From Falsiroseomonas sp046052145 (lineage in GTDB: Bacteria; Pseudomonadota; Alphaproteobacteria; Acetobacterales; Acetobacteraceae): 64,000 nt of DNA. A program made the position numbers and the translations under genes. How positions within the stretch are numbered: position 1 is the stretch's first letter; each line of letters opens with the position of its first letter. This document shows, piece by piece, positions 1-11,955 of this stretch. The DNA is taken from positions 372,001 through 436,000 of the forward strand of contig JBJOMW010000001.1 of the NCBI GenBank assembly GCA_046052145.1. The letters run 5' to 3'. The notes under the pieces were generated by a model. It ran no database searches. It was not told the origin of the DNA and saw only the letters and a list, made by a program, of their open reading frames with translations.

Positions 1-1
1 G

Positions 2-1219
2 ATGGCGCGATGTCAGGATCGTGCCCCTGGACGACCTTCCCTGACCCAGCCCGTTCTTCCGCCGCTCCGCCTCGCGCGGCTCCGGCTCACCGATTTCCGC
101 TCCTACGCCAGCTTCGAGGCGCGATTTGGCGGCCGCATCGTCGCGATCGCCGGCGAGAACGGCGTGGGCAAGACCAACCTGTTGGAGGCGATCAGCCTGC
201 TCGGCCCCGGCCGCGGCCTGCGCGGGGCGCGTGCGGGCGAGATGGGGCGGCGCACAGGCGCCGAAGCCCGCCCCTGGGCCGCCTGGGGCCTGTTCGAGGG
301 GCCGCATGGCGCCGCCGCGATCGCCACCGGCACAGTGGGCGAGGACGGCCCCGATGCGCGGCGCAAATGGCGGTTGGACGACGAGCCACTGAAATCCGGC
401 GCAGAGCTGGCCGACCGCGCCGCCGCCGTCTGGCTCACCCCCCAGATGGACCGCCTGTTCCAGGAAGGCGCGAGCGGCCGCCGCCGCTTCCTGGATCGCC
501 TGGTCTGGGCGCTGGAGCCCGGCCATGCCCGCGAAGTGGCCGCGCACGAGACCGCGATGTCCGGCCGCAACCGGCTGCTGGCCGAAGGCCGGCGCGATGC
601 GCGCTGGCTCGCTGCACTCGAGGACGCGATGGCCCGCCACGCCACCGCGGCCGCCGCCGCCCGCCGCGCCCTGCTTGTCCGCCTGAACGCGCTGCTGGAG
701 GCCGGCACCGCGACCGGCGCCTTCCCCGCCGCGCGCCTGACGCTGCTCGACCCCGTCGCCGCCTGGCTGGATGAGGCGCCCGCCGTCACGGTGGAGGACC
801 AGGTGCGGGAGGCGCTGGCCGCCAATCGTGCGCGGGATGCCGCGGCCGGCGGGGCGGCGGTTGGCGCGCACAAGGCCGATCTCGGCATGACCCACCTGCC
901 CAAGGATCTGCCGGCCGAATTGTGCTCGACCGGGGAGCAGAAGGCGCTGCTGGTCTCGGTCGTGCTGGCCCATGCCGCGCTGATCGGCGCCGCGCGCGGA
1001 TTCGCCCCCCTTCTGCTGCTGGACGAGGTCGCCGCCCATCTGGATCAGCGCCGGCGGGAAGCGCTTTACGACGCCCTCGCGGCCCTGCCGGCCCAGGTGT
1101 TCCTGACCGGCACGGAAGGGGATATCTTCTCCCCCCTCCGCGGCACGGCGGAGGCGTTCCGGGCGACCCCCGCCGGGCTCGTTCCGCATCCCGATTTCCC
1201 CGTGCCGAATCCCGCCTGA
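2..1219 (+). CDS. recF: DNA replication/repair protein RecF
   Basis: RecF is an SMC-like ATPase that, with RecO and RecR, helps load RecA at single-strand gaps. Walker A GENGVGKTN is at residues 51-59, the signature-like STGEQKALL near 308 and Walker B LLLLDEVAAHLD near 338. The frame is open from base 2, so the N-terminus is uncertain; the family homology begins around PPLRLARLRLTDFRSY. Another frame reads RDVRIVPLDDLP up to a stop at 42-44 and may be the tail of the preceding gene; recF could then start at the CTG at 41 that overlaps this stop. gyrB follows after 50 bases, the usual order near a chromosomal origin. Confidence 0.95.
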   Translation: MARCQDRAPGRPSLTQPVLPPLRLARLRLTDFRSYASFEARFGGRIVAIAGENGVGKTNLLEAISLLGPGRGLRGARAGEMGRRTGAEARPWAAWGLFEGPHGAAAIATGTVGEDGPDARRKWRLDDEPLKSGAELADRAAAVWLTPQMDRLFQEGASGRRRFLDRLVWALEPGHAREVAAHETAMSGRNRLLAEGRRDARWLAALEDAMARHATAAAAARRALLVRLNALLEAGTATGAFPAARLTLLDPVAAWLDEAPAVTVEDQVREALAANRARDAAAGGAAVGAHKADLGMTHLPKDLPAELCSTGEQKALLVSVVLAHAALIGAARGFAPLLLLDEVAAHLDQRRREALYDALAALPAQVFLTGTEGDIFSPLRGTAEAFRATPAGLVPHPDFPVPNPA

Positions 1220-1269
1220 ATCCCTATATTCGAAGGGTTCAGCCGAAACCTGCAGGAGCCACCGCCGGC

Positions 1270-3729
<2,460 letters not shown>

Positions 3730-3732
3730 CAA

Positions 3733-4686
<954 letters not shown>

Positions 4687-4716
4687 GGGCGTGGCTCCGC
4701 AGGATGGGCGCCCAGC

Positions 4717-5964
4717 CTAACCCGCCGGCGCGGCCAGCAGCATGCGATTCAGCCGCTCCATCGTGTGGCTCAGCGCCGCGCGGTCGCGCGCGACCTGCTC
4801 GGGCGCCGCACCCGCGGCGATGACCTCGGCCGTGATCTCGCCCCAGCTGCGCTTCCCATCCACCCGCGCGAGCAACGCGCCGGCCAGCCGCGGCAGCGGC
4901 ACCAGCGCGCGCAGCCCGTCCCAGGTCACCGGCAGCACGCCATCGGCGCGCAAGCCCTTCGCCAGCGCCGGGCCGCTCAACTCGCGCAGCGTCGGCACGG
5001 CGGCGTCATCCTCCCAGGGCGGCGCCGCCACGGGGTCGTCGGCGCGCACGCAATAGGCGATGTGGATGCCCATATTGCCGCAGATCGCCTCGGCCAGCGC
5101 GGCACGCGCGATGGGGTCGAGGCTCGCGGTGCGGGCACGCAGCCGCGGATCGGCTAGCCAGGTGTCCGGGTCGTAGCGCAGCGGCTCCACCAACGTCGCA
5201 ATGCGCAGGCCCGCGCCCCGCACCAGCGCGTCCAGCTGCGGCACGGTGAAGGCGACGTCGCGCGGGTTCAGCAGCAGGTCATAGAGCCCCGCATCGCCGC
5301 CCTTCACGTGGTCGTCGATCCAGCTGTTGCGCTTCAGCCAGGCGGTCTCCGGCACCTGCTTCCACAGCCGTTTCGCCACCTCCACCCGGGCGGGCGGGTC
5401 CTCGCCCGGCGGGGCCAGCAAGCGCAGCGCGTCCTGCAGCATGTAGACGCCCGTCCGCCCATGCGGCGCATAGACCATCAGCCCGATCCCGCCGCCGGGC
5501 GCGAGCACGGAGACCAGCGCGGCCAGCCCCGCGGCCGGGTCCGGCAGGTGGTGCAGCACGCCGCAGCAATCCACATAGTCGAAGGGCCCGAGGCCCGATC
5601 GCGGGAGCTCCAGGATCGAGCCTTCCTCGAAGGCGATGTTGTCGAGCCCCCGCGCGGCCGCCCGCGCCATCGCCACCTTCCGCGCATGGGCCGAGCGGTC
5701 GAGCCAGGTGACGCGGCCCGGGCGCCCTGCCCAGGCCATCTGCTGGGCCAGCATGATCGTCCCGTCGCCCGATCCGCCGCCGGCCATCAGCGCGTTGATC
5801 GGGCGGGAGGCCGGGCGGCGCGCGCCGAAGATCCAGTGGTCCACCTCCGCCAGGTGCGAGGGGCTGCCGATGATCAGCCGCCGTGCTTCCTCCCGCGGGT
5901 CGCGGGCGGGGTAGGGGTAGGCCTCATACTGCGCGGCGAGCTGCCGGTCGGTCTGGTCTGTCAT
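4717..5964 (-). CDS. class I SAM-dependent methyltransferase
   Basis: Predicted S-adenosylmethionine-dependent methyltransferase, 415 residues. Motif I is AGGGSGDGTI (about residue 50), and a post-motif segment reads DYVDCCGVLHHLPDP, the classic class I VLHH signature. The C-terminal 150 residues include LLARVDGKRSWGEI, similar to the small regulatory segment seen behind some protein or peptide methyltransferases; the substrate cannot be told. The start is the ATG of MTDQTDRQLAAQYEAYPYP at 5964; upstream codons are Arg/Ala-rich noise. It is divergent from the IalB-like gene, with 133 bases between the two starts. Confidence 0.85.
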   Translation of the reverse strand: MTDQTDRQLAAQYEAYPYPARDPREEARRLIIGSPSHLAEVDHWIFGARRPASRPINALMAGGGSGDGTIMLAQQMAWAGRPGRVTWLDRSAHARKVAMARAAARGLDNIAFEEGSILELPRSGLGPFDYVDCCGVLHHLPDPAAGLAALVSVLAPGGGIGLMVYAPHGRTGVYMLQDALRLLAPPGEDPPARVEVAKRLWKQVPETAWLKRNSWIDDHVKGGDAGLYDLLLNPRDVAFTVPQLDALVRGAGLRIATLVEPLRYDPDTWLADPRLRARTASLDPIARAALAEAICGNMGIHIAYCVRADDPVAAPPWEDDAAVPTLRELSGPALAKGLRADGVLPVTWDGLRALVPLPRLAGALLARVDGKRSWGEITAEVIAAGAAPEQVARDRAALSHTMERLNRMLLAAPAG

Positions 5965-6062
5965 GCGCCCCCGATTCGGATATCCGCGGCCCACCGGCGG
6001 TCCGGGGGCTGGATCAGCCCTGGCTGCATAGGCGGATGGCGCCTGGGGCGGAAGGCGGGCGG

Positions 6063-6091
6063 TTGTCCCCCCGGGGGGGGCGCCGTATCTA
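6063..6091 (+). promoter_or_regulatory. predicted promoter of the IalB-like gene (leaderless type)
   Basis: TTGTCC at 6063-6068 and TATCTA at 6086-6091 are separated by exactly 17 bases. Only 6 bases lie between the -10 box and the ATG at 6098, so transcription would begin at or next to the start codon. There is no Shine-Dalgarno sequence, which fits a leaderless mRNA. The spacer contains a CCCCCCGGGGGG palindrome. Confidence 0.5.
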
Positions 6092-6097
6092 GCCTGG

Positions 6098-6700
6098 ATG
6101 CCCCGCCCTGCCTTTCTTGCCGCCCTGCTGCCGGCCCTTCTGGCCGCCGCCGCCCTGCCCGCGGCGGCCCAACAGGCCCGTCCGCAAGCCCAAGCGCCGG
6201 CCCCGGCCCAGGACCCAGCCCAGCGCCAGCAGCCGACGCGCATCGGCGAGTTCCGCAGCTGGATCGCCGCCCACACGCTCGAGCAGGGCCAGAAGGTCTG
6301 CTACGCCTTCACCCGCGCGGTGCGCAGCGAAGGCGGGCCGCAGAACCGCGCGACCGTCACGCTGACCGTCACCCATCGCCCGACCGGGCGCGATCAGGTC
6401 GCGGTTTCGGTCGGCTACCCCTATCCCCGCCAGGCAGAGGCGGTGCTGACCATCGGCACGCAGGAGTTCCGTTCCTACGCCGTGGTGCAGTCCAGCGCCT
6501 TCTTCCAATCCGGCGCGCAGCTGATCGCGGGCTTCCGCAATGGGCGTGAGGCTGTGGTGCGCAGCCCCGGCCCGCCCGGCCGCGCCGCGGTGACCGACAC
6601 CTTCCCGCTGGCCGGCTTCGCCGCGGCCTATGACGCGATCTCCCGCGAATGCCCGGCCGCGGCGCCGACACCGGCACCGCCGCGGGGCGCCACCCGGTGA
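6098..6700 (+). CDS. secreted invasion-associated locus B (IalB)-like protein
   Basis: Exported protein of 200 residues. Residues 1-24 form a signal peptide ending in ALPAAAQQ, followed by a Pro/Gln/Ala linker to about residue 46. The rest matches the IalB domain: KVCYAFTRAVRSEG, TLTVTHRPTGRDQVAVSVGYPY and the closing TDTFPLAGFAAAYDAIS-REC. The family was named from a Bartonella invasion locus but is widespread in harmless alphaproteobacteria, where it is an envelope protein of unclear role. Two cysteines (KVCYAF and the C-terminal REC) may form a disulfide. Its stop overlaps the GTG start of rlmN by 4 bases, so the two are translationally coupled. Confidence 0.8.
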   Translation: MPRPAFLAALLPALLAAAALPAAAQQARPQAQAPAPAQDPAQRQQPTRIGEFRSWIAAHTLEQGQKVCYAFTRAVRSEGGPQNRATVTLTVTHRPTGRDQVAVSVGYPYPRQAEAVLTIGTQEFRSYAVVQSSAFFQSGAQLIAGFRNGREAVVRSPGPPGRAAVTDTFPLAGFAAAYDAISRECPAAAPTPAPPRGATR

Positions 6701-7890
6701 GCGAAGCAGCGCCCGCCAGCGAGGCGGACCTTTCGGCGCAGGAGCGCGAGCGCATCCTGGCCAAGGCCGCGCTGTTTGCGCCCCCCGCCGCGACCCTGCC
6801 CGACGGGCGGCGCGACCTGGTCGGGCTCTCGCGGGAGGAGCTGGCCGCCGAGATGGTCGCGATCGGCGAGAAGCCGTTCCGTGCCAACCAGCTCTGGCAC
6901 TGGATCTACCACCAGGGCGTCACCGATTTTGCCGCGATGCCGACCATCGCGAAGCCCATGCAGGCGAAGCTCGCGGAGCGCTTCGTCGTCGGGCGCCCCG
7001 AGGTCACGGCCGAGCAGACCAGCGAGGACACGACCCGCAAATGGCTGTTCCGCTGGCGCGACGGGCAGCAGGTGGAGACGGTCTATATCCCCGACCGGCA
7101 GGAAGATCGCGGCGCGGTCTGCATCTCGACGCAGGTGGGCTGCACGCTCTCCTGCACCTTCTGCCACACCGGCACGCAGAAGCTGGTGCGGAATCTCGGC
7201 GCGGCGGAGATCGTCGGCCAGTTCATGGCCGCGCGTGATTCCTATGGCGAGTGGCCGAGCCCGAAGGACGGCACGCCGCGACTGCTGTCGAACATCGTCG
7301 TCATGGGCATGGGCGAGCCGCTGTACAATTACGCGAACACCGCCAAGGCGCTGCGCATCATCATGGATGGCGAGGGCATCGGCCTGTCGCGCCGGCGCAT
7401 CACGCTGAGCACGAGCGGCGTCGTGCCGATGATGGATCGCTGCGGGGAGGAGCTGAACGTCAACCTCGCCGTCTCGCTGCATGCGGTGACGAATGAGCTG
7501 CGCGACCAGATCGTGCCGCTGAACCGGAAGTATCCGATCGAGGAGCTGATGGCCGCCTGCCGCCGCTATCCGGGCGCCTCGAATGCGCGGCGCATCACCT
7601 TCGAATATGTGATGCTGCGCGGCGTGAACGACAGCGAGGCGGAAGCGCGCGAATTGGTGCGGCTGCTGAAGGGCCTGCCGGCGAAGGTGAACCTCATTCC
7701 CTTCAACCCCTGGCCCGGCAGCCCGTATCTGACGAGCAAGCCCGACCAGGTGAAGCGCTTCGCGGAGATCGTGATGCAGGCGGGCTATTCCAGCCCGATC
7801 CGCCGGCCGCGCGGGCGCGATATCCTGGCCGCTTGCGGCCAGCTGAAGACCGAGAGCGAGCGGGCGCGGAAGAAGGTGGGCGCGGCGTGA
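6697..7890 (+). CDS. rlmN: dual-specificity 23S rRNA/tRNA adenine-C2 methyltransferase RlmN
   Basis: Radical-SAM enzyme that makes 2-methyladenosine at A2503 of 23S rRNA and A37 of some tRNAs. The CX3CX2C cluster motif is CTLSCTFC. The partner Cys of the mechanism is in VCISTQVG just before it, and the second, methyl-carrying Cys is in DILAACGQL near the C-terminus; both are present, so the enzyme should be active. GMGEPLYNY, the SAM-binding GEP motif, is also intact. It is 397 residues from the GTG at 6697, which overlaps the upstream stop as GTGA. An in-frame ATG 48 bases upstream is unlikely because it lies inside the preceding gene's tail. Confidence 0.97.
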   Translation: MSEAAPASEADLSAQERERILAKAALFAPPAATLPDGRRDLVGLSREELAAEMVAIGEKPFRANQLWHWIYHQGVTDFAAMPTIAKPMQAKLAERFVVGRPEVTAEQTSEDTTRKWLFRWRDGQQVETVYIPDRQEDRGAVCISTQVGCTLSCTFCHTGTQKLVRNLGAAEIVGQFMAARDSYGEWPSPKDGTPRLLSNIVVMGMGEPLYNYANTAKALRIIMDGEGIGLSRRRITLSTSGVVPMMDRCGEELNVNLAVSLHAVTNELRDQIVPLNRKYPIEELMAACRRYPGASNARRITFEYVMLRGVNDSEAEARELVRLLKGLPAKVNLIPFNPWPGSPYLTSKPDQVKRFAEIVMQAGYSSPIRRPRGRDILAACGQLKTESERARKKVGAA

Positions 7891-7920
7891 GTGCGGCGGT
7901 GCTGCGATCCTGCTCGTCCC

Positions 7921-8023
7921 CCCTCACCCAACCCTCTCCCCCCGTTGGGGGGAGAGGGCATTCAGGTTCGCCGCGGGGTTTCTCCCTCTCCACCCAACGG
8001 GGGGAGAGGGTCGGGGTGAGGGG
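7921..8023. repeat. nested palindromic repeat, CCCTCTCCC family, copy 1
   Basis: This intergenic block between rlmN and the MOSC gene holds a 12-base perfect inverted repeat with a 3-base loop (arms 7932-7943 and 7947-7958), then a second CCCTCTCC/GGAGAGGG pair (7984-7991 and 8003-8010). The outer sequences 7921-7949 and 7993-8023 are also roughly complementary, so the whole block could fold as one long cruciform or two hairpins. Related palindromes occur at 35909 and 50209. No T-tract follows, so it is not a simple terminator. Confidence 0.8.
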
Positions 8024-8032
8024 GGCCGCGCC

Positions 8033-8575
8033 GTGACCGCCACTGTCCTCTCAGTCGCCGCTCATGCCGCGCACGGCTTCTCGAAACCCATCCTCCCCGC
8101 CATCCACCTCCTCCCCGGCCTCGGCGTGGAAGGCGATGCGCATTGCGGGCCGACGGTGAAGCACCGCTCCCGCGTGGCGAAGGACCCGACGCAGCCCAAT
8201 CTGCGCCAGCTCCACCTGATCCATGCCGAGCTGTTCGAGGAGCTCGCCGGCCTGGGCTTCGCGGTGAAGCCCGGCGACCTTGGCGAGAATGTTACCACGC
8301 GCGGCATCGACCTGCTGGCGCTGCCGCGCGGCACGCGGCTGCATCTCGGCGATCACGCGATCATCGAGGTGACGGGCCTGCGCAATCCTTGCTGGCAGAT
8401 CGACGCGTTCCAGGATGGGCTGATGCAGGCCTGCCTCGGCCGCGATGCCGCGGGCCACGTCATCCGCAAGACGGGCGTGATGAGCGTGGTGATCGCGGGC
8501 GGGGATGTCGCACCGGGTGACGCCATCCGCGTGGTGCTGCCCACAGGCCCGCACGAGCGCCTTGGCGTTGTCTGA
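8033..8575 (+). CDS. MOSC domain-containing protein
   Basis: Stand-alone MOSC (molybdenum cofactor sulfurase C-terminal) protein of 180 residues. Family features are GLGVEGDAHCGPTVKHR near residue 28, LRQLHLIHAELFEEL, GDLGENVTTRGIDL and the conserved Cys in TGLRNPCWQIDAF (about residue 119), which is thought to carry sulfur or bind the metal centre. Its physiological substrate is unknown. It starts at a GTG, directly after the palindromic repeat block, and overlaps the following MFS gene slightly if that uses an early TTG start. Confidence 0.9.
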   Translation: MTATVLSVAAHAAHGFSKPILPAIHLLPGLGVEGDAHCGPTVKHRSRVAKDPTQPNLRQLHLIHAELFEELAGLGFAVKPGDLGENVTTRGIDLLALPRGTRLHLGDHAIIEVTGLRNPCWQIDAFQDGLMQACLGRDAAGHVIRKTGVMSVVIAGGDVAPGDAIRVVLPTGPHERLGVV

Positions 8576-9734
8576 ACCAAGGCTCTCGCCGCCAATCTGG
8601 CTGATGGCGCTGGCCTCCTTCTGCATCGGCTGCGGCATGCGCGTGCTGGATCCGCTGCTGCCGATGATCGCGCGCGAATTCGGCGTGAGCCTCGCCGCCG
8701 TCGCGCCGCTGATCGGCGGCTTCGCGCTGGCCTATGGGCTCGGGCAATTGGCCGGGCCGGTCGGCGATGCGATCGGCAAGCTGCGCATGGCGGCGGTGGC
8801 GATCGCGCTCTATGCCGGCACGCTGCTCGGCTCGGCGCTGGTGCCCGATCTCGGCGCGCTGCTTGGCGTGCGCGTGCTATCGGGGCTGGTGGCGGCCGTC
8901 GCGATCCCGCTGATGATGGCGCATATCGGCGACAGCGTGCCGTATGAGCATCGCCAGGCCGTGCTCGGGCGTTTCCTGACGGGCATGGTGATGGCGCAGC
9001 TGCTGGCGGGCCCGATCTCCGGCATTGTCGGCGACGTCGCGGGCTGGCGCGCCAGCTTCCTGGTGCTGGGCGGGCTCGCGGCGGCGATCGCGCTGCTTTT
9101 CGCGGTGCTGATCGGCCCGGCCTGGCGCGCGCCGGGGCGCGGGCGGCAGGCGATGGGCCTTGGCGGATTCCTGAAGCTGTTCGGCACGCCGCAGGGCCGG
9201 CGGCTGATGCTGGCCGCGGCGGCCGATGGCGCGCTGCTGTTTGGCGGCGCCTTTCCCTTCATCGCCTCCTTCCTGATCGAAGGCTTTGGCCGTTCACCCG
9301 CCGAGGCAGGGATCATCGCCGCGGGCTTCGGCCTGGGTTCGCTGCTCTACACCCGCGCCGCGCCGCATCTGGTCCGGCGACTTGGCGAACAGGGCTTGGT
9401 GCTGTGGGGCGGCGCGGGGCTGGCGGCGAGCCTCATTGTCATCGCAGCGGCGCCAGCCTGGTGGTTGGTCGCCATCGTGCAGATGGCGATGGGGCTGCTG
9501 TTCTTCATGCTGCATGGCGTGCTGCAGGCGCGCGCGACGGAAGCTATGCCGGAAGCCCGCGGCACCGCGATGGCCGGCTTCGCCATGTCGCTGTTCCTCG
9601 GCCAAAGCCTCGGCGCCATCGTCTTCGGCACGCTGATCGCCACGGCCGGCTTCCAGGCCTCCTTCTTCGTCGCCGCGCTCGGCGTGCTGGCCATGGCGCT
9701 GGCGATCCGGCGCTACGTCATCCCGAAGGCGTGA
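8568..9734 (+). CDS. MFS transporter
   Basis: Twelve-helix major facilitator transporter of about 388 residues, probably a drug or metabolite exporter; the substrate is unknown. The N-terminus reads SEPRLSPPIWLMALASFCIG, with the first helix followed by DPLLPMIAREFGVS and the YGLGQLAGPVGDAIG loop typical of the DHA1 family. The start is uncertain: a TTG at 8568 would overlap the MOSC gene by 8 bases, while the ATG at 8604 would give 376 residues and still keep helix 1. Neither has a good ribosome-binding site. It runs tail-to-tail into the dehydrogenase gene and overlaps it by 17 bases. Confidence 0.88.
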   Translation: MSEPRLSPPIWLMALASFCIGCGMRVLDPLLPMIAREFGVSLAAVAPLIGGFALAYGLGQLAGPVGDAIGKLRMAAVAIALYAGTLLGSALVPDLGALLGVRVLSGLVAAVAIPLMMAHIGDSVPYEHRQAVLGRFLTGMVMAQLLAGPISGIVGDVAGWRASFLVLGGLAAAIALLFAVLIGPAWRAPGRGRQAMGLGGFLKLFGTPQGRRLMLAAAADGALLFGGAFPFIASFLIEGFGRSPAEAGIIAAGFGLGSLLYTRAAPHLVRRLGEQGLVLWGGAGLAASLIVIAAAPAWWLVAIVQMAMGLLFFMLHGVLQARATEAMPEARGTAMAGFAMSLFLGQSLGAIVFGTLIATAGFQASFFVAALGVLAMALAIRRYVIPKA

Positions 9735-10719
9735 TTCCAAGCCGCGCGAGGCGGCTGGCCTGCGGCGCGTTCAGCGCACCCTCCGGCAAGCGGCAAGCGG
9801 TCAGTGCTGCGATCTGGCGCACCGTGTCCATCGCCTGATGTTCCGCCGCTTCCGGCGTCAGGCCGCCGATATGCGGCGTCGCCACCACATCGGCGCGCGC
9901 CGCAAGGCGCGGGTTCGGCCATTGGTCGGGCGCCATGCCGACATCCATCGCCACCGCCGCCACCTGGCCGGAGTCGAGGGCGGCTTCCAGCGCATCCTCA
10001 TCCACCAGCTGCCCGCGCGAGAGATTGACCAGTAGCACGCCGCGCTTCATCGCCGCGAGCGTCGTGGCATTCACCAGATGCCGCGTCGCGGTGTTCGAGA
10101 CCGCGAGCGGCATCACCACGTCGCTTTCGGCCAGCAGCGTCTCGAGCTCGACAGCCTCGACGCCCGGATCGGCGATGCTGGCAAAGGGATCATGGGTCAG
10201 CACGCGCATGCGCATCGCCACCGCGATCTGCCCGATGCGCTGCGCGATGCGCCCATAGCCGATCAGCCCGAGCGTGCGGCCGGCGAGCTGGCGGCCCATC
10301 TGCGGCGCCGGCGCGCGGCCCGCGCGGAATGCGGCGGCATAGCCCGAAACATCGCGCGCGAGGTCCACCATCATCCCGATGGCAAGCTCCGCCACACTGT
10401 CCACGAAGCCAGGTGTCGCCTGCGTCACCAGCACCCCGGCGCGCGAGGCGGCAGGGATGTCGATGGTCGAGACATCCACCGCGACGCGCAGGAAGGCGAC
10501 CAGGTCCGGCGCGGCCTCGAACGTCGCGGCAGTGCCCGGCGTCGCGCGATCAGCGACGATCGCCTGGCAGCCCGCGGCGGCCGCAGCGAGTGCCGCGCCC
10601 GAGAGCGTCTCCGTGCCCTCATGCGTCACCACCTCGGCGATCTTGCGCAGCTCCGCCAGGGCGCGCGCGCCGTAGTAGTTCGCCCGCATCTCCGGCGTAT
10701 GCGCCAGCAACACGCGCAT
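9718..10719 (-). CDS. D-isomer 2-hydroxyacid dehydrogenase family protein
   Basis: NAD(P)-dependent 2-hydroxyacid dehydrogenase of 333 residues, related to phosphoglycerate and glyoxylate/hydroxypyruvate reductases. The Rossmann motif GLIGYGRIAQRIG lies near residue 151. The catalytic Arg is in NLSRGQLVDEDAL and the catalytic His in ATPHIGGLTPEA. Its real substrate is unknown; the neighbouring amidohydrolase hints at a small catabolic set. Its 3' end overlaps the convergent MFS gene by 17 bases, and its start is 39 bases from the divergent amidohydrolase start, so the two share a regulatory region. Confidence 0.88.
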   Translation of the reverse strand: MRVLLAHTPEMRANYYGARALAELRKIAEVVTHEGTETLSGAALAAAAAGCQAIVADRATPGTAATFEAAPDLVAFLRVAVDVSTIDIPAASRAGVLVTQATPGFVDSVAELAIGMMVDLARDVSGYAAAFRAGRAPAPQMGRQLAGRTLGLIGYGRIAQRIGQIAVAMRMRVLTHDPFASIADPGVEAVELETLLAESDVVMPLAVSNTATRHLVNATTLAAMKRGVLLVNLSRGQLVDEDALEAALDSGQVAAVAMDVGMAPDQWPNPRLAARADVVATPHIGGLTPEAAEHQAMDTVRQIAALTACRLPEGALNAPQASRLARLGITPSG

Positions 10720-10758
10720 GGCTCGTCTCCTTCCCTCGATGTCGTTAGCCTAGCGCGC

Positions 10759-11607
10759 ATGGAGACGAACGCCATTCCCTTCACCGAAGGCCACGCCGCG
10801 CCGCGGCTGGCGGTGCCGCCCGGTGCGGTGGATTGCCACCACCATGTCTATGATCCCGCTTTGCCCATCGTGCCGGGCGCGCGGCCGCATGGCGCGGCGA
10901 CGCTCACTGACCATGCGCGGCTGCTGGCGCGGCTTGGCGTTGCGCGGCATGTGCTGGTGCAGCCGTCCTCCTACGGCTTCGACAACGCCCTGCACCTGCA
11001 GGCGCTGGAGGAGGCCGGGCCCGCCCGCGCGCGCATGGTCGCCGTGGTGCCGCCTGACGCGCCCTTGGCAGAGCTGCGCGCCATGGCCGCGCGCGGCGTC
11101 GTCGGCGCGCGCGCCAACCTCGTGCAGGGCATCCCGCTCACGCCCGCCGATGTCGCGCCGCTGGCGCGGCTTCTGGCGGAGCTCGGCTGGCACCTGCAGG
11201 TCTTTGCGAGCGCGGACGTGATCGTATCGCTGGCCGATGTGCTGCGTGCCGCGCCGTGTGAGATCGTCTTCGACCATTTCGCGCAGCTGCCCCTGCGGGA
11301 CTGGGCCGCGCATCCGGCCTGGGGCGTGGTGGCGGGGCTGCTGCAGGCCGGGCGTGCCTCCGTGAAGCTGTCCTCTCCCTACAGCCTGGATCAGTCGGAC
11401 CCGCTCCGCGTCCGCGACCTGGCGCGCGCTTTGGTCGCGGAGGCGCCGGAGCGTCTCGTCTGGGGCACCAACTGGCCGCACCCGAATGCGACGCGCATCC
11501 CCGACGATGCGGCGCTGCTGGACGCGCTGGCCGATTGGGCACCGGATGCGGCCACGCGCCGCGCGATCCTGGTGGACAACCCCGCGCGGCTCTACCGGTT
11601 CAGCTGA
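10759..11607 (+). CDS. amidohydrolase family protein (PDC lactonase-like)
   Basis: TIM-barrel metal-dependent hydrolase of the amidohydrolase-2 group, 282 residues, most like 2-pyrone-4,6-dicarboxylate lactonases. The HxH-type start of the barrel is VDCHHHVYDP (about residue 25), followed by LVQPSSYGFDNALHL, EIVFDHFAQLP and WGTNWPHPNATR. In the last motif the position that is Asp in well-studied lactonases (WGTDWPH) is Asn, so the catalytic base may differ. The start is the ATG at 10759; the open frame upstream is antisense to the dehydrogenase. A TAGCCT box 8 bases before the ATG may be part of a leaderless-type promoter, but its -35 box is poor. Confidence 0.82.
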   Translation: METNAIPFTEGHAAPRLAVPPGAVDCHHHVYDPALPIVPGARPHGAATLTDHARLLARLGVARHVLVQPSSYGFDNALHLQALEEAGPARARMVAVVPPDAPLAELRAMAARGVVGARANLVQGIPLTPADVAPLARLLAELGWHLQVFASADVIVSLADVLRAAPCEIVFDHFAQLPLRDWAAHPAWGVVAGLLQAGRASVKLSSPYSLDQSDPLRVRDLARALVAEAPERLVWGTNWPHPNATRIPDDAALLDALADWAPDAATRRAILVDNPARLYRFS

Positions 11608-11622
11608 ACGCGTCGGGACGCG

Positions 11623-11955
11623 TCAGCCGAGGCCCCCCAGCGCCCACCACGCCGCCAGCAGCCCCAGCACCCCGGCGCCGAGCGCCGGCAGCATCGCCCC
11701 TCGGCAGAGCCACCAGGCGAGCGCGCCGGCCAGCACACCCCCCAGCCGCGCCGGCCCGGGCACCGTCGCCAGCAGGCCCGTCGGCGCCACCAGCGCCAGC
11801 ACCACAAAGGCCGCGAGCGTCGCCAGCGAGACCGAGGACGACCAGGCGATGGCGGGATGGTCGGCCCGCAGCACGCCGCCCAGCAACAGCCCCGCCCCGC
11901 GCAGCGCGATCATCGCCGCCGCCGTCAGCGCCAGGGCCAGATCCGCCTCGCTCAT
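11623..11955 (-). CDS. azlD: AzlD family branched-chain amino acid exporter subunit
   Basis: Small membrane protein of 110 residues with four hydrophobic segments, matching AzlD. The family partners AzlC to export branched-chain amino acids or their analogues. The characteristic middle reads VSLATLAAFVVLALVAPTG. The ATG overlaps the stop of azlC by 4 bases (ATGA), so the two subunits are translationally coupled. It converges on the amidohydrolase gene. Confidence 0.85.
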   Translation of the reverse strand: MSEADLALALTAAAMIALRGAGLLLGGVLRADHPAIAWSSSVSLATLAAFVVLALVAPTGLLATVPGPARLGGVLAGALAWWLCRGAMLPALGAGVLGLLAAWWALGGLG

